Positions 26,205 through 33,974 of a stretch of 64,000 nt of DNA are shown in pieces. Position 1 is the stretch's first letter, and the number at the start of each line of letters is the position of its first letter. The stretch is from Psychrobacillus sp044762745. Lineage in GTDB: Bacteria > Bacillota > Bacilli > Bacillales_A > Planococcaceae. The notes under the pieces were generated by a model that was not told the DNA's origin, did no database searches, and worked only from the letters and a program-made list of their open reading frames with translations. Made by a program: the position numbers and the translations under genes. The DNA is taken from assembly GCF_044762745.1 (NCBI RefSeq), contig NZ_JBIWEX010000005.1, forward strand, positions 124,001-188,000, given 5' to 3'.

Positions 26205-26265
26205 TGGTTGATTTCCGTTACAGGCGGACGCCTTCCACTACAATCAAATAAATGCGAAAAATCAA
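26205..26265. repeat. Remnant of the Bacillus-type dispersed repeat
   Basis: A GTTGATTTCCGTTACAGG end, then CGGACGCCTTCC and a short CAATCAA tail, are what remains of the repeat family also seen at 7405-7555 (opposite orientation). It fills most of the 123-base gap between the oxidoreductase and WbpA-like genes. Confidence 0.55.
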
Positions 26266-26290
26266 CAATTACATCTATTCAAGCCTTTAA

Positions 26291-27304
26291 TTATGAAAAT
26301 ATAATACGTTTTCCTGTTTCGGATGATTCGATTATTGCTTCGATCAGTCGAACAGGATTGTAACCGTCAAGCCCGCTAACAGCTGGTTCGCGGTCTTCGT
26401 TAATCGCTGCAACCATATCTTCAATAATACAGTCATGTCCTTTTTTACCCCAAGGCTCATTTTGTATTTTTGCTTTTAATGCTTTTACTTCATCTTCTGC
26501 ATAGCCTTCTACATCCCATGTTTCGATGAATAATGCATTTTTTCCGCTAACTTTCACACTAGCTGTTTCTCCGAAAATAGACAAGGACTCTTCTAAATTT
26601 TGCGGATAAACAGTAGTTGCAGCTTCTACAACTCCAAGTGCACCACTTTCAAATTCGATTAATGCAGTTGCCACGTCTTCCGTTTCAATATTACGGAATC
26701 TTGTTGCTACCATTCCTTGTACTGATTTCACTGGTCCCATAAACCAAAGAAGCAAGTCTAAATTATGTATTGCTTGATTCATCAATACGCCGCCATCAAA
26801 CTTTTTCGTGCCTCTCCATGGTGCTTGGTCGTAGTATTCTTGTCCTCTATTCCAACGAACAGTTGCATTCGCATGGCTTAGCTTACCGAACTTCCCTGCA
26901 TCCATCAATTCGCGCACTTCCATAATGGCTGGACGATATCGGTTTGGATGAACAATCGCAAGCTTAATCCCTTGTTCTTCTGCTACTTCCATCATTTCTT
27001 TCGCATCAGCAGAGTTCAGTGCCATCGGTTTCTCTGTAATAATATGTTTTTTATACGTTGCTACAATTTTCGTTAAGTTTGCATGCAGCCCAGACGGAAC
27101 ACAAATATTTACTACATCAATTTGTGGATTTTCTGTTAGCATTTTTTCTAAATCTGTGTATTTTAATACGTTTTCATCATCTATTACTAGTCGTTCTGGG
27201 TTTGTGTCACAAATGGCAAATAGATTGGCGCCTTCTGTATTGCGAATGGCAGCTATATGCTTATCTGCGATGAAACCCATACCAACAATTGCAAATTGAA
27301 TCAT
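26291..27304 (-). CDS. Gfo/Idh/MocA oxidoreductase, WbpB-like
   Basis: This is a 337-residue NAD-dependent sugar oxidoreductase. It has a Rossmann fold with VGMGFIADKH at the N-terminus and the family motif Glu91-Lys92-Pro93, then an alpha/beta domain (RWNRGQEYYDQAPWRGTKKFDGGVLMNQAIHNLDLLLW). In the WbpA-B-E pathway WbpB oxidises C3 of UDP-GlcNAcA so that the aminotransferase can act on it. The start shares an ATGA overlap with the Wzz-like gene, and GAGGGAG lies inside that gene. Confidence 0.88.
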   Translation of the reverse strand: MIQFAIVGMGFIADKHIAAIRNTEGANLFAICDTNPERLVIDDENVLKYTDLEKMLTENPQIDVVNICVPSGLHANLTKIVATYKKHIITEKPMALNSADAKEMMEVAEEQGIKLAIVHPNRYRPAIMEVRELMDAGKFGKLSHANATVRWNRGQEYYDQAPWRGTKKFDGGVLMNQAIHNLDLLLWFMGPVKSVQGMVATRFRNIETEDVATALIEFESGALGVVEAATTVYPQNLEESLSIFGETASVKVSGKNALFIETWDVEGYAEDEVKALKAKIQNEPWGKKGHDCIIEDMVAAINEDREPAVSGLDGYNPVRLIEAIIESSETGKRIIFS

Positions 27305-28038
27305 GCTCGTTTACTCCCTCTTGCTTCTAAAATGTATTTCCATAAAGATAAAATAAAAATCGCAAATAAAATTCCAAGAATTAATCCAGCAACTGCTGCT
27401 TCTAGTCCATATGATTTTGTTTTCACTACATATGTATTCGCAAGCCCGGGTTTTTCGTATGAGATAATGTCATTTCTTACACGCTGTTCCGTTGCCATAG
27501 CATTAGTTAGGTTCAGCTCTGCATCGCTAAGTAACAAAGTATAGTTGTTTATTTCTGTTAAGTTATCTGTGTTAGCTAAAGCTTTTTTATACGACTCGAT
27601 ACCTTGTTGTAATGTTTGGATTCTCGCTGATTGCGCTAATGCATACGTTTGCGTACCATCAATTACTTTATCGTGCTGCTCCATTAAACCTGCCAATAAC
27701 TGATCATTGAATAATGTTAATTCTTTTGTTACTTGTTCTTCATTATCACCATAAACCTCTGCTTTAATATAACTTCTTGTTGGAACAAATATTTCCGCCT
27801 TGCCCGTAAAATGTTTCCCATATTTCGTCATAATATGTTCAGGATTTGTCAATGCTTCTAATTTTACAGATCCAGTGAATATCGTGCTCTTCCCTACGTA
27901 TTCCCCATCTTTCGGAATAAACATAGAGCCTACATATCCAAGTAAAGCAACAATTACCGGGATAATAATAAACCAAACCTTCTTTTTCCAAAAAAACTCT
28001 AATGAATCATACAAACGATATGTCTTATTTTGTGTCAT
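27301..28038 (-). CDS. Wzz/YveK-like polysaccharide chain-length protein
   Basis: This 245-residue inner-membrane protein has two transmembrane helices (about 20-42 and 210-232) around an extracellular helical region. It is the layout of polysaccharide co-polymerases that set chain length. No tyrosine-kinase partner gene is visible nearby. ATG 28038 (MTQNKTYRLYD) follows TAGGAG; the upstream in-frame extension overlaps that site and is not used. Membrane topology and context support the call more than sequence motifs do. Confidence 0.75.
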   Translation of the reverse strand: MTQNKTYRLYDSLEFFWKKKVWFIIIPVIVALLGYVGSMFIPKDGEYVGKSTIFTGSVKLEALTNPEHIMTKYGKHFTGKAEIFVPTRSYIKAEVYGDNEEQVTKELTLFNDQLLAGLMEQHDKVIDGTQTYALAQSARIQTLQQGIESYKKALANTDNLTEINNYTLLLSDAELNLTNAMATEQRVRNDIISYEKPGLANTYVVKTKSYGLEAAVAGLILGILFAIFILSLWKYILEARGSKRA

Positions 28039-28147
28039 TACACTTCTCCTATCAAATTCACCTTGGCGTATTTGCGTCCGCATTTCTTCGTTCAGCTCCG
28101 TAGTAAACAGGTGCCGAATAAAGTTAAATAACTATAAACAGGCAGTA

Positions 28148-28177
28148 AGAGGGAAACGTAAAAATACGTCTCCCTCT
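28148..28177. repeat. Strong stem-loop between aminotransferase and Wzz-like genes
   Basis: A 13-base arm (AGAGGGAaACGTA and its complement, one mismatch) around an AAAA loop has no T run on either side. It may slow transcription, mark mRNA processing or protect a 3' end within the operon. Confidence 0.6.
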
Positions 28178-28194
28178 ACTAGTTGATCATCACA

Positions 28195-29310
28195 TTATTT
28201 TCCAGAAAAAAATTCAGCAATTTTCTCTACAACATATTGTTGTTGTTCTTCTTTTAGCTCTGGGAACATTGGTAAAGAAAGTGCTTCTTTTGCAGCTTTT
28301 TCCGCTTTAGGGAAATCGCCTTCTTTATACCCTAAGCTTTCAAAAACAGGTTGTAGATGCAATGGTAGTGGGTAGTAAATCATTGTAGATACACCATTTT
28401 CTTTTAGGAACGCTTGTAACTCATCACGACGTTCTGTCAAAATTGTATATTGATGGAACACATGGTGGAAACCTTCTACAATAACAGGTGTTTTTACATA
28501 GTCCGCCACTTTTTCATTTAATAAAGCAGTATAGTAATCTGCATGTGTTCTGCGTTGTCCACTCCAAGTATCTAAATGAGGGAATTTCACATTTAATACG
28601 GCAGCTTGTAATTCGTCTAAACGACTGTTATATCCCAGTACGCTATGGTAGTACTTTGGCTTACTTCCATGCACACGGATAACGCGGCTTTTTTCTGCAA
28701 GATCGTCATTGTTTGTTACGACCATCCCACCGTCACCGTAAGCACCAAGGTTTTTTGTAGGGAAGAAGCTATACGTTGCAGCATCTCCAAGTTCCCCAAC
28801 TGTATATTCTCCTTGTTTGGCTCCAATTGCTTGAGCAGCATCTTCCACGACAACTAAGTTATGTTTATCCGCTATTTCACGAATGCGAACCATATCTGCC
28901 ATTTGTCCATAAAGATGTACAGGAATAATTGCTTTTGTTCTTTCCGTTATATGTTTTTCAATTTCTTCTGGATCTAAATTGAATGAAATCGGATCAATGT
29001 CTGCATATACAGGTTTTGCTCCAGCTCTTACAATTGCTCCACCTGTAGCAAAAAACGTAAATGGTGTCGTAATTACTTCGTCTCCAGCACCAATTCCTGC
29101 TGCTTGTAGAGCTATATGAATTGCGTCACTTCCATTTCCACAACCAATACCATGGGCAACATGACTATACTTAGCAAGATCTGCTTCCAATTTTTTCACG
29201 TTATCACCTAGGATAAATTGTGAACTACTCATAACGCCATCTAAGGCTTCTAATACTTCGCTTTTTAAAGATGCGTATTGCTCAGATAAATCTAACATTG
29301 GTACTTTCAT
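28195..29310 (-). CDS. DegT/DnrJ/EryC1 sugar aminotransferase, WbpE-like
   Basis: This 371-residue PLP-dependent sugar aminotransferase carries the lysine that binds PLP at Lys186 in FFPTKNLGAYGDGG and an Asp in VVEDAAQAIGA. In the WbpA-B-E-D route it puts an amino group on C3 of the 3-keto UDP-GlcNAcA. The aligned N-terminus MKVPMLDLSEQYASLK is typical of WbpE/WlbC proteins. The ribosome site GGTTGGTG is weak. It is the second gene of the operon, 43 bases from tagO. Confidence 0.9.
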   Translation of the reverse strand: MKVPMLDLSEQYASLKSEVLEALDGVMSSSQFILGDNVKKLEADLAKYSHVAHGIGCGNGSDAIHIALQAAGIGAGDEVITTPFTFFATGGAIVRAGAKPVYADIDPISFNLDPEEIEKHITERTKAIIPVHLYGQMADMVRIREIADKHNLVVVEDAAQAIGAKQGEYTVGELGDAATYSFFPTKNLGAYGDGGMVVTNNDDLAEKSRVIRVHGSKPKYYHSVLGYNSRLDELQAAVLNVKFPHLDTWSGQRRTHADYYTALLNEKVADYVKTPVIVEGFHHVFHQYTILTERRDELQAFLKENGVSTMIYYPLPLHLQPVFESLGYKEGDFPKAEKAAKEALSLPMFPELKEEQQQYVVEKIAEFFSGK

Positions 29311-29353
29311 TTCGTTTACACCAACCTATCAATGAATTTTAATATGTAAAGCG

Positions 29354-30427
29354 CTAATTGCGCTTATACCCAACTACTTTACGGAATACGGATAAAATTG
29401 GCCGATACTCGTCATTTACGAGACCTATTTTTTCTGCAACAACTTCAAATGCGATCAAAATGAAGACTAAAATTAAAATAGCCCATCTCAATGTTAATGT
29501 TTCAAATGTGATTGCTGAAATACTAAATATTAAGCCAAAACCATATATTACCAACACAGTATCTCGGTGCGATAATCCAAGTGCTAACAATCGATGATGC
29601 AAATGGGATTTATCGGCAACAGATATTGGTTTTCTATTTACAAGTCTACGAATAATCGCAAACGATGTATCAAATATCGGAACACCTAATATCATAACTG
29701 GTACGACAAAGCTGAATAACGTAACACTTTTGTACAAACCTAATAATGATAAGATGGCGATCGAATAACCTAAAAACATGGATCCTGTGTCCCCCATGAA
29801 TATTTTCGCAGGGTAAAAATTATGAAATAGAAATCCAAGCGTACTACCGAGTAATATTAGCGACAGAGTCAGTATTAACATTTTGTCCGCGGAAAAAGCT
29901 AAAAATGCAATACTTGCAAATACGATAGATGAAATACCAGCGGATAATCCGTCTAGCCCATCGATTAAGTTAATCGCATTTGTAATGGCTAAAATCCAAA
30001 ATAACGTTACAACGTATGAGAATATCCCTAGGTCAAATACTCCAATGAAAGGAATATTTAACACTTCTACCGTTAAGCCGCTTCCCATTACTGCACATGC
30101 AGCTAATATTTGACCTAACAGCTTAATTTTTGCGGATATTTCATATTTATCATCTATGATTCCCAAAACAATGATGATCAATGCACCAACCATTATTCCG
30201 GTAATTTTTGCTTCATAAAGACCTGCAACAAAATAACCAACTGCTACTGCAATAAAAATTGCAAGACCACCAAGTCGAGGCATCACATTCTGGTGCACCT
30301 TTCGCTTATTCGGTTTATCTACCGCTCCGATCTTATGTGCAAGTTTTATAACAAGTGGCGTAACAGCTATTGCCGTTACCATAGATATGATAAAAGCAAG
30401 AAGTAATTTTATATCCAAAAATATCAT
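29354..30427 (-). CDS. tagO: TagO/WecA-type undecaprenyl-phosphate GlcNAc-1-phosphate transferase
   Basis: This 357-residue polytopic enzyme of the MraY/WecA family starts polymer synthesis by moving GlcNAc-1-P onto undecaprenyl phosphate. VDKPNKRKVHQNVMPRLGG, DDKYEISAK, NLIDGLDGLSAG, MGDTGSMFLGY and KSHLHHRLL are all present, including the catalytic Asp residues and the His loop. It opens the glycan operon. The AAGG site touches the ATG at 30427, so translation may really begin at the TTG three codons later (30418, MDIKLLLAF), at nine-base spacing. Confidence 0.93.
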   Translation of the reverse strand: MIFLDIKLLLAFIISMVTAIAVTPLVIKLAHKIGAVDKPNKRKVHQNVMPRLGGLAIFIAVAVGYFVAGLYEAKITGIMVGALIIIVLGIIDDKYEISAKIKLLGQILAACAVMGSGLTVEVLNIPFIGVFDLGIFSYVVTLFWILAITNAINLIDGLDGLSAGISSIVFASIAFLAFSADKMLILTLSLILLGSTLGFLFHNFYPAKIFMGDTGSMFLGYSIAILSLLGLYKSVTLFSFVVPVMILGVPIFDTSFAIIRRLVNRKPISVADKSHLHHRLLALGLSHRDTVLVIYGFGLIFSISAITFETLTLRWAILILVFILIAFEVVAEKIGLVNDEYRPILSVFRKVVGYKRN

Positions 30428-30510
30428 CCTTGTTTTTTATATTTTCATTGACTCTTAAATCTCTCTTATCAGTAGACGAATTAGCAACATGAAAGTTTCT
30501 TCGATTACTC

Positions 30511-30540
30511 ATTATACTATAAAAATAGATTTGTAACCAA
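30511..30540 (-). promoter_or_regulatory. Sigma-A promoter of the glycan operon
   Basis: On the minus strand TTGGTT and a consensus TATAAT are 18 bp apart, about 85 bases upstream of tagO. No other good promoter was seen inside the following 16 kb. Confidence 0.55.
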
Positions 30541-30554
30541 GTATAATATAAAGA

Positions 30555-30603
30555 AAAAAAAGACTGACTTTTCGCCTTATTATAGGCGAAAGTCAGTCTT
30601 TTG
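30555..30603 (-). terminator. Terminator upstream of the glycan operon
   Basis: An about 18-bp stem (AAAAGACTGACTTT...CGCC) with one bulge and an eight-base loop is followed by eight Ts leftward. It would end the transcript of the gene at 30901-31308 after reading through the dispersed repeat. Confidence 0.88.
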
Positions 30604-30630
30604 ATTCTTAAGATATAGAGTATTAGTTTT

Positions 30631-30903
30631 CTACATAGCTTCCGCTTTTCTATTGTCTAGCTCAAGCGCCTTGCTCCTACGCACAGCTCGTCGCAGAAGA
30701 ACGTTGCCCCTCGGGGTCAAATGTGAAAAAGCTGCTCCTATGCAAAGCTCGTCGCAAACAAAATCGCTTGTGGCGGCTGAGGAACTGCCCCTCACTTTTC
30801 CCCATTTGCCTGTCGGAGACCCGCACGATGCGAGTCATGCAGTCGTTGCGACACGATGTCGCAACGACTGCATGACTCTACATAGGCGCTTCCGCTTTTC
30901 TTA
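30631..30903. repeat. Dispersed intergenic element with direct-repeat ends (copy 1)
   Basis: This GC-rich stretch of about 270 bp is bounded at each end by nearly the same sequence, CTACATAG(GC)GCTTCCGCTTTTCT. Its body, about 30665-30815, is closely matched in inverted orientation at 54290-54475, including an uninterrupted identical run of about 60 bases. It abuts the stop codon of the gene at 30901. Short ATG-initiated frames inside have no ribosome sites. Confidence 0.8.
30832..30878. repeat. Perfect 22-bp-arm palindrome within the dispersed element
   Basis: Arms of 22 bases (GAGTCATGCAGTCGTTGCGA plus CA) surround a three-base centre. The copy at 54.3 kb lacks this palindrome. It would form a very stable hairpin or cruciform. 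Confidence 0.9.
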
Positions 30904-31308
30904 TGAGAAATCCGGCCAATTAGTTTGATACTCGTCACCCTCGATTTTTTCGAGAGTACGGTATTTAAAAGGAAGTAGTTCTTTCATTTGTAATTCTTCT
31001 AATGCTCTCTCTAATGGTAACAACTGAAAACTATCGTCATCTTCTATAATCAAGTACGCACCTGCAACTTTTCCGTTTTCTTTCGTATTAATTCGAATGA
31101 AAGCTGGGAAAAACAAATCATTACTCGATTGGATAACAGAAGAAGCTAGCACTACATGTTTACCATCTTCTACGATATGATCTTGATCAATTTTGTCGAA
31201 TACTTTTACAGCCCAAGCTTGGCGCTTATAATACCCTATTACTTTTGGAGCACTTTCTTCCAATGAACTAGGTGAAGCATTCTCTTTATTTTTTTCTTCC
31301 GAATACAT
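30901..31308 (-). CDS. Hypothetical acidic cytoplasmic protein
   Basis: I do not recognise this 135-residue protein. It has no signal peptide or membrane segment. A charged N-terminus (1-20) is followed by a likely alpha/beta domain: YYKRQAWAVKVFDKI, KHVVLASSVI, LFFPAFIRIN and AGAYLIIEDDDSFQLLPL. GGAGGG with seven-base spacing precedes the ATG, and codon use resembles its neighbours, so I believe it is translated. It stands alone between the glycan operon and the secreted-protein genes. Its stop codon touches the repeat element. Confidence 0.65.
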   Translation of the reverse strand: MYSEEKNKENASPSSLEESAPKVIGYYKRQAWAVKVFDKIDQDHIVEDGKHVVLASSVIQSSNDLFFPAFIRINTKENGKVAGAYLIIEDDDSFQLLPLERALEELQMKELLPFKYRTLEKIEGDEYQTNWPDFS

Positions 31309-31431
31309 GTACTTCCCTCCACAGTTAGCAAAAATCCATACTGATTACGTTATCACACATCAAAAACGTCCGCAACTCCTAATACTTTTTAACCTTATCC
31401 AGTAGGCTTTTTGACGCACTAGTGAATGATA

Positions 31432-33936
31432 TTAGTCTTTATAAATTGCTTGGATGTCATCAATAATTATTTCACCATTGGATTTGTTTGCATTTTCTGT
31501 TTGCATATAGCGTACTGGTAAATCCATTTTAAGTGGATAAGCTAGACCTGCCGGAACTTCTGCAGTAACGAATCTCCAATCTGTCCAGTTCACATTTTTA
31601 TCAAAATCTAGTTGAACTGTTTTACCAGTTGCATCCGTCATTTGAGATCTTAGCCAGTTTCCTTTGCCATCACCTTTTACCCACATGCCTATCTTTTTCG
31701 CAGGTGTACTAATTGTTAACTTCGTTTTAGCATTTACATAAGCACCTGAAGTGCCAGTTGTACCCGTGAAATCATACACTAGTTTAATAGCTTTTGAACC
31801 ATCACGATCATTTGTAACAGATTGAACGGAAACGGATTTCGCTCTATCACTAGTAGCTTCATAGTTAAAGATACCTTTATTAAACGATTCTAATATAGTG
31901 GGAGCTACTTCACCTACAATAACGGGAATAGTTAATGATTTTGCACCGTATTTCACCGTAATCGATCCAATGCCATCTTTGTTTGGAGCTGTAAATTTCC
32001 CATTTGCTTGAATTGTTCCAATGGATGTCGTCCAATTGAAACTATTAGGATCAGTAATAACTGCTTGTCCATTTTTCAATCCATTTGCTGAAAGGTTAAC
32101 TGTTTGTCCTTTTGCAACTTGGATAGAACTTTCAGGTGTTGAAATACTATCTAATGTATTCGTTACTTTTAGTTGGATATTCGTTGTTTTTCCATCGTAA
32201 GTTACTACACCCGCATACGTACCTGGTTTCGCATTGACCACTTGTTTGCCATTTGTATTCGTTAATATAGAAGAAGTTACTTTTCCATTTCCTGATACAG
32301 CTACTGGATTCATATATTGATCGATTCCTTTAACCGGTACTGATAAATCCGTGTAGGTTCCTCCTTGGAATACTTCTAATACGTTTGAAGTCGGTGCTAT
32401 CGTTGCAAGTGCACCTGTTTTATATTCACTAATAAATAATAAAGTATTCGATACAGCACGCTCATTCCCATCGGAAGGCTTGTTTTGAACAGTTACTTTA
32501 CTATCACCTAGTTCTCTAGTAACTACTGTGGAAGATCCGCCACCATCGAATGTCATCGCATAATGTGCCCCTAAGTCTTTCATTAGTTTAGCAGTATTTT
32601 GCAATGTTAACCCTTTACTTTCAGTTGATCTTCCGTCGATAACTGCTGTAAAAATGCTTCCATCTTTTTTAATACCTACTGCTGTTCGAGGTGCAACCCC
32701 AGCAACATTTATCGTTTGTACGGTACCATTTTTCACTAAATGATAACGTCCGCTGACAGATTCTCTTACATCATTCCATTCGGCAGGAGTGAATGTCGTT
32801 TTAATCGCTATTTGATCTCCTACTTGAATTGTTTGGAGAAACTCGCTTGCAAAGTTATGTCCGGATAAAATAATTTCATCTTTATTTAACTTAGCGTTTC
32901 CAACACCTGTAACATTTTCTAAAACTGTACCGACTAGTGTTTCGGAACCGTTTAGTTTTCCTGACTCTATTTTCACCCGTACTTCTGTACCGAGTTCATT
33001 TGTACCTGTTGTTGCATTGAAATCTCTTGTATAAATGACTAGTTGGTTCGCTAATCGTTTGCGATTGACTGAATTAATCGCATATGATTGCTGCCCATTT
33101 ACTGATATGTTCATCGCTACTTGAGGTGCACCAATAAGTGCTTTACCGTCTGCCTTTACGCCTAACACCGCTAACTCACTAAGTGGTGTTTGGGATGTTG
33201 AAACAATAAATCCGTCCATCATCATTAAATCGATCGGCTGTCCTTGTTTATCGAAATAATCCGCGTTCACTCCAGCAACTACGTGGTATGAGTCATTTTG
33301 TGCCACACTATTTGCTTGAGAGGATGTCGTTTCTAGTCCTACTAATTGGTCTTTTGCAAGCTCTGTTTTTAGTCCGATATTAGATGTTTTGCCATCATAT
33401 TCGATAACAAATAGATTTTGAGCACCAATTGCACCGTCTATATCGAAGTACTTTTTACGAATACCAGGAGCAAGTTGTGTAACCGCCTGACTCAATACTT
33501 TACCACCTGTTAAAGTAGGTGTAGCTTCAGTTGGAAATAACTGAGAAGAATTATTTCCACTTGGTACAGTCGTTCCTTCTGCATTTGCTAATTCTTTTAG
33601 TTTTGCTTTGGAGGGTGTCTTATACTCGACATAACCTGCCATTTTTGTAATGTACATGCCCCCACCAAGACCATATTGACCTCCGTATAAATCGTCATAT
33701 CGATAGACACGGTATTGCTCACCTGGTTTTAATATTCTTTCATATACTAATCCCGCATCCGTACGCTTCCATAAGTTGATTGGTTTGATTACTTTAATTT
33801 TCCCAACTTGACCAGGAACCATTAATATGCCATCCCAATAAACTTTCGTGCTAGCTGCTTCTGCCTGATTTGGTTGAATTAGAGCGCCAGTGACAATTGC
33901 AAAAACGATAAAAAGGTATAGCAATTTTTGTTTCAT
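31432..33936 (-). CDS. Secreted phosphodiester glycosidase (NAGPA) family protein
   Basis: This is an 834-residue exported protein. A signal peptide (1-28) is followed by a domain beginning VYWDGILMVPGQ (about 30-112), which is shared with the CAP protein at 6.0 kb. A NAGPA-type phosphodiester glycosidase domain covers about 150-505, with GVNADYFDKQG, PRTAVGIKKDGS and MTFDGGGSSTVV boxes. Big-like beta domains run to about 690, and a C-terminal carbohydrate-binding-like domain follows (about 690-834). NAGPA enzymes remove sugars linked through a phosphodiester; YoeB/YngK-type bacterial members are thought to act on wall or glycan substrates. Whether the neighbouring glycan is the target is inference only. 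Confidence 0.85.
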   Translation of the reverse strand: MKQKLLYLFIVFAIVTGALIQPNQAEAASTKVYWDGILMVPGQVGKIKVIKPINLWKRTDAGLVYERILKPGEQYRVYRYDDLYGGQYGLGGGMYITKMAGYVEYKTPSKAKLKELANAEGTTVPSGNNSSQLFPTEATPTLTGGKVLSQAVTQLAPGIRKKYFDIDGAIGAQNLFVIEYDGKTSNIGLKTELAKDQLVGLETTSSQANSVAQNDSYHVVAGVNADYFDKQGQPIDLMMMDGFIVSTSQTPLSELAVLGVKADGKALIGAPQVAMNISVNGQQSYAINSVNRKRLANQLVIYTRDFNATTGTNELGTEVRVKIESGKLNGSETLVGTVLENVTGVGNAKLNKDEIILSGHNFASEFLQTIQVGDQIAIKTTFTPAEWNDVRESVSGRYHLVKNGTVQTINVAGVAPRTAVGIKKDGSIFTAVIDGRSTESKGLTLQNTAKLMKDLGAHYAMTFDGGGSSTVVTRELGDSKVTVQNKPSDGNERAVSNTLLFISEYKTGALATIAPTSNVLEVFQGGTYTDLSVPVKGIDQYMNPVAVSGNGKVTSSILTNTNGKQVVNAKPGTYAGVVTYDGKTTNIQLKVTNTLDSISTPESSIQVAKGQTVNLSANGLKNGQAVITDPNSFNWTTSIGTIQANGKFTAPNKDGIGSITVKYGAKSLTIPVIVGEVAPTILESFNKGIFNYEATSDRAKSVSVQSVTNDRDGSKAIKLVYDFTGTTGTSGAYVNAKTKLTISTPAKKIGMWVKGDGKGNWLRSQMTDATGKTVQLDFDKNVNWTDWRFVTAEVPAGLAYPLKMDLPVRYMQTENANKSNGEIIIDDIQAIYKD

Positions 33937-33974
33937 TTAGTTACATTCTCCTTCATTTCCTTGAGCAATTACTT

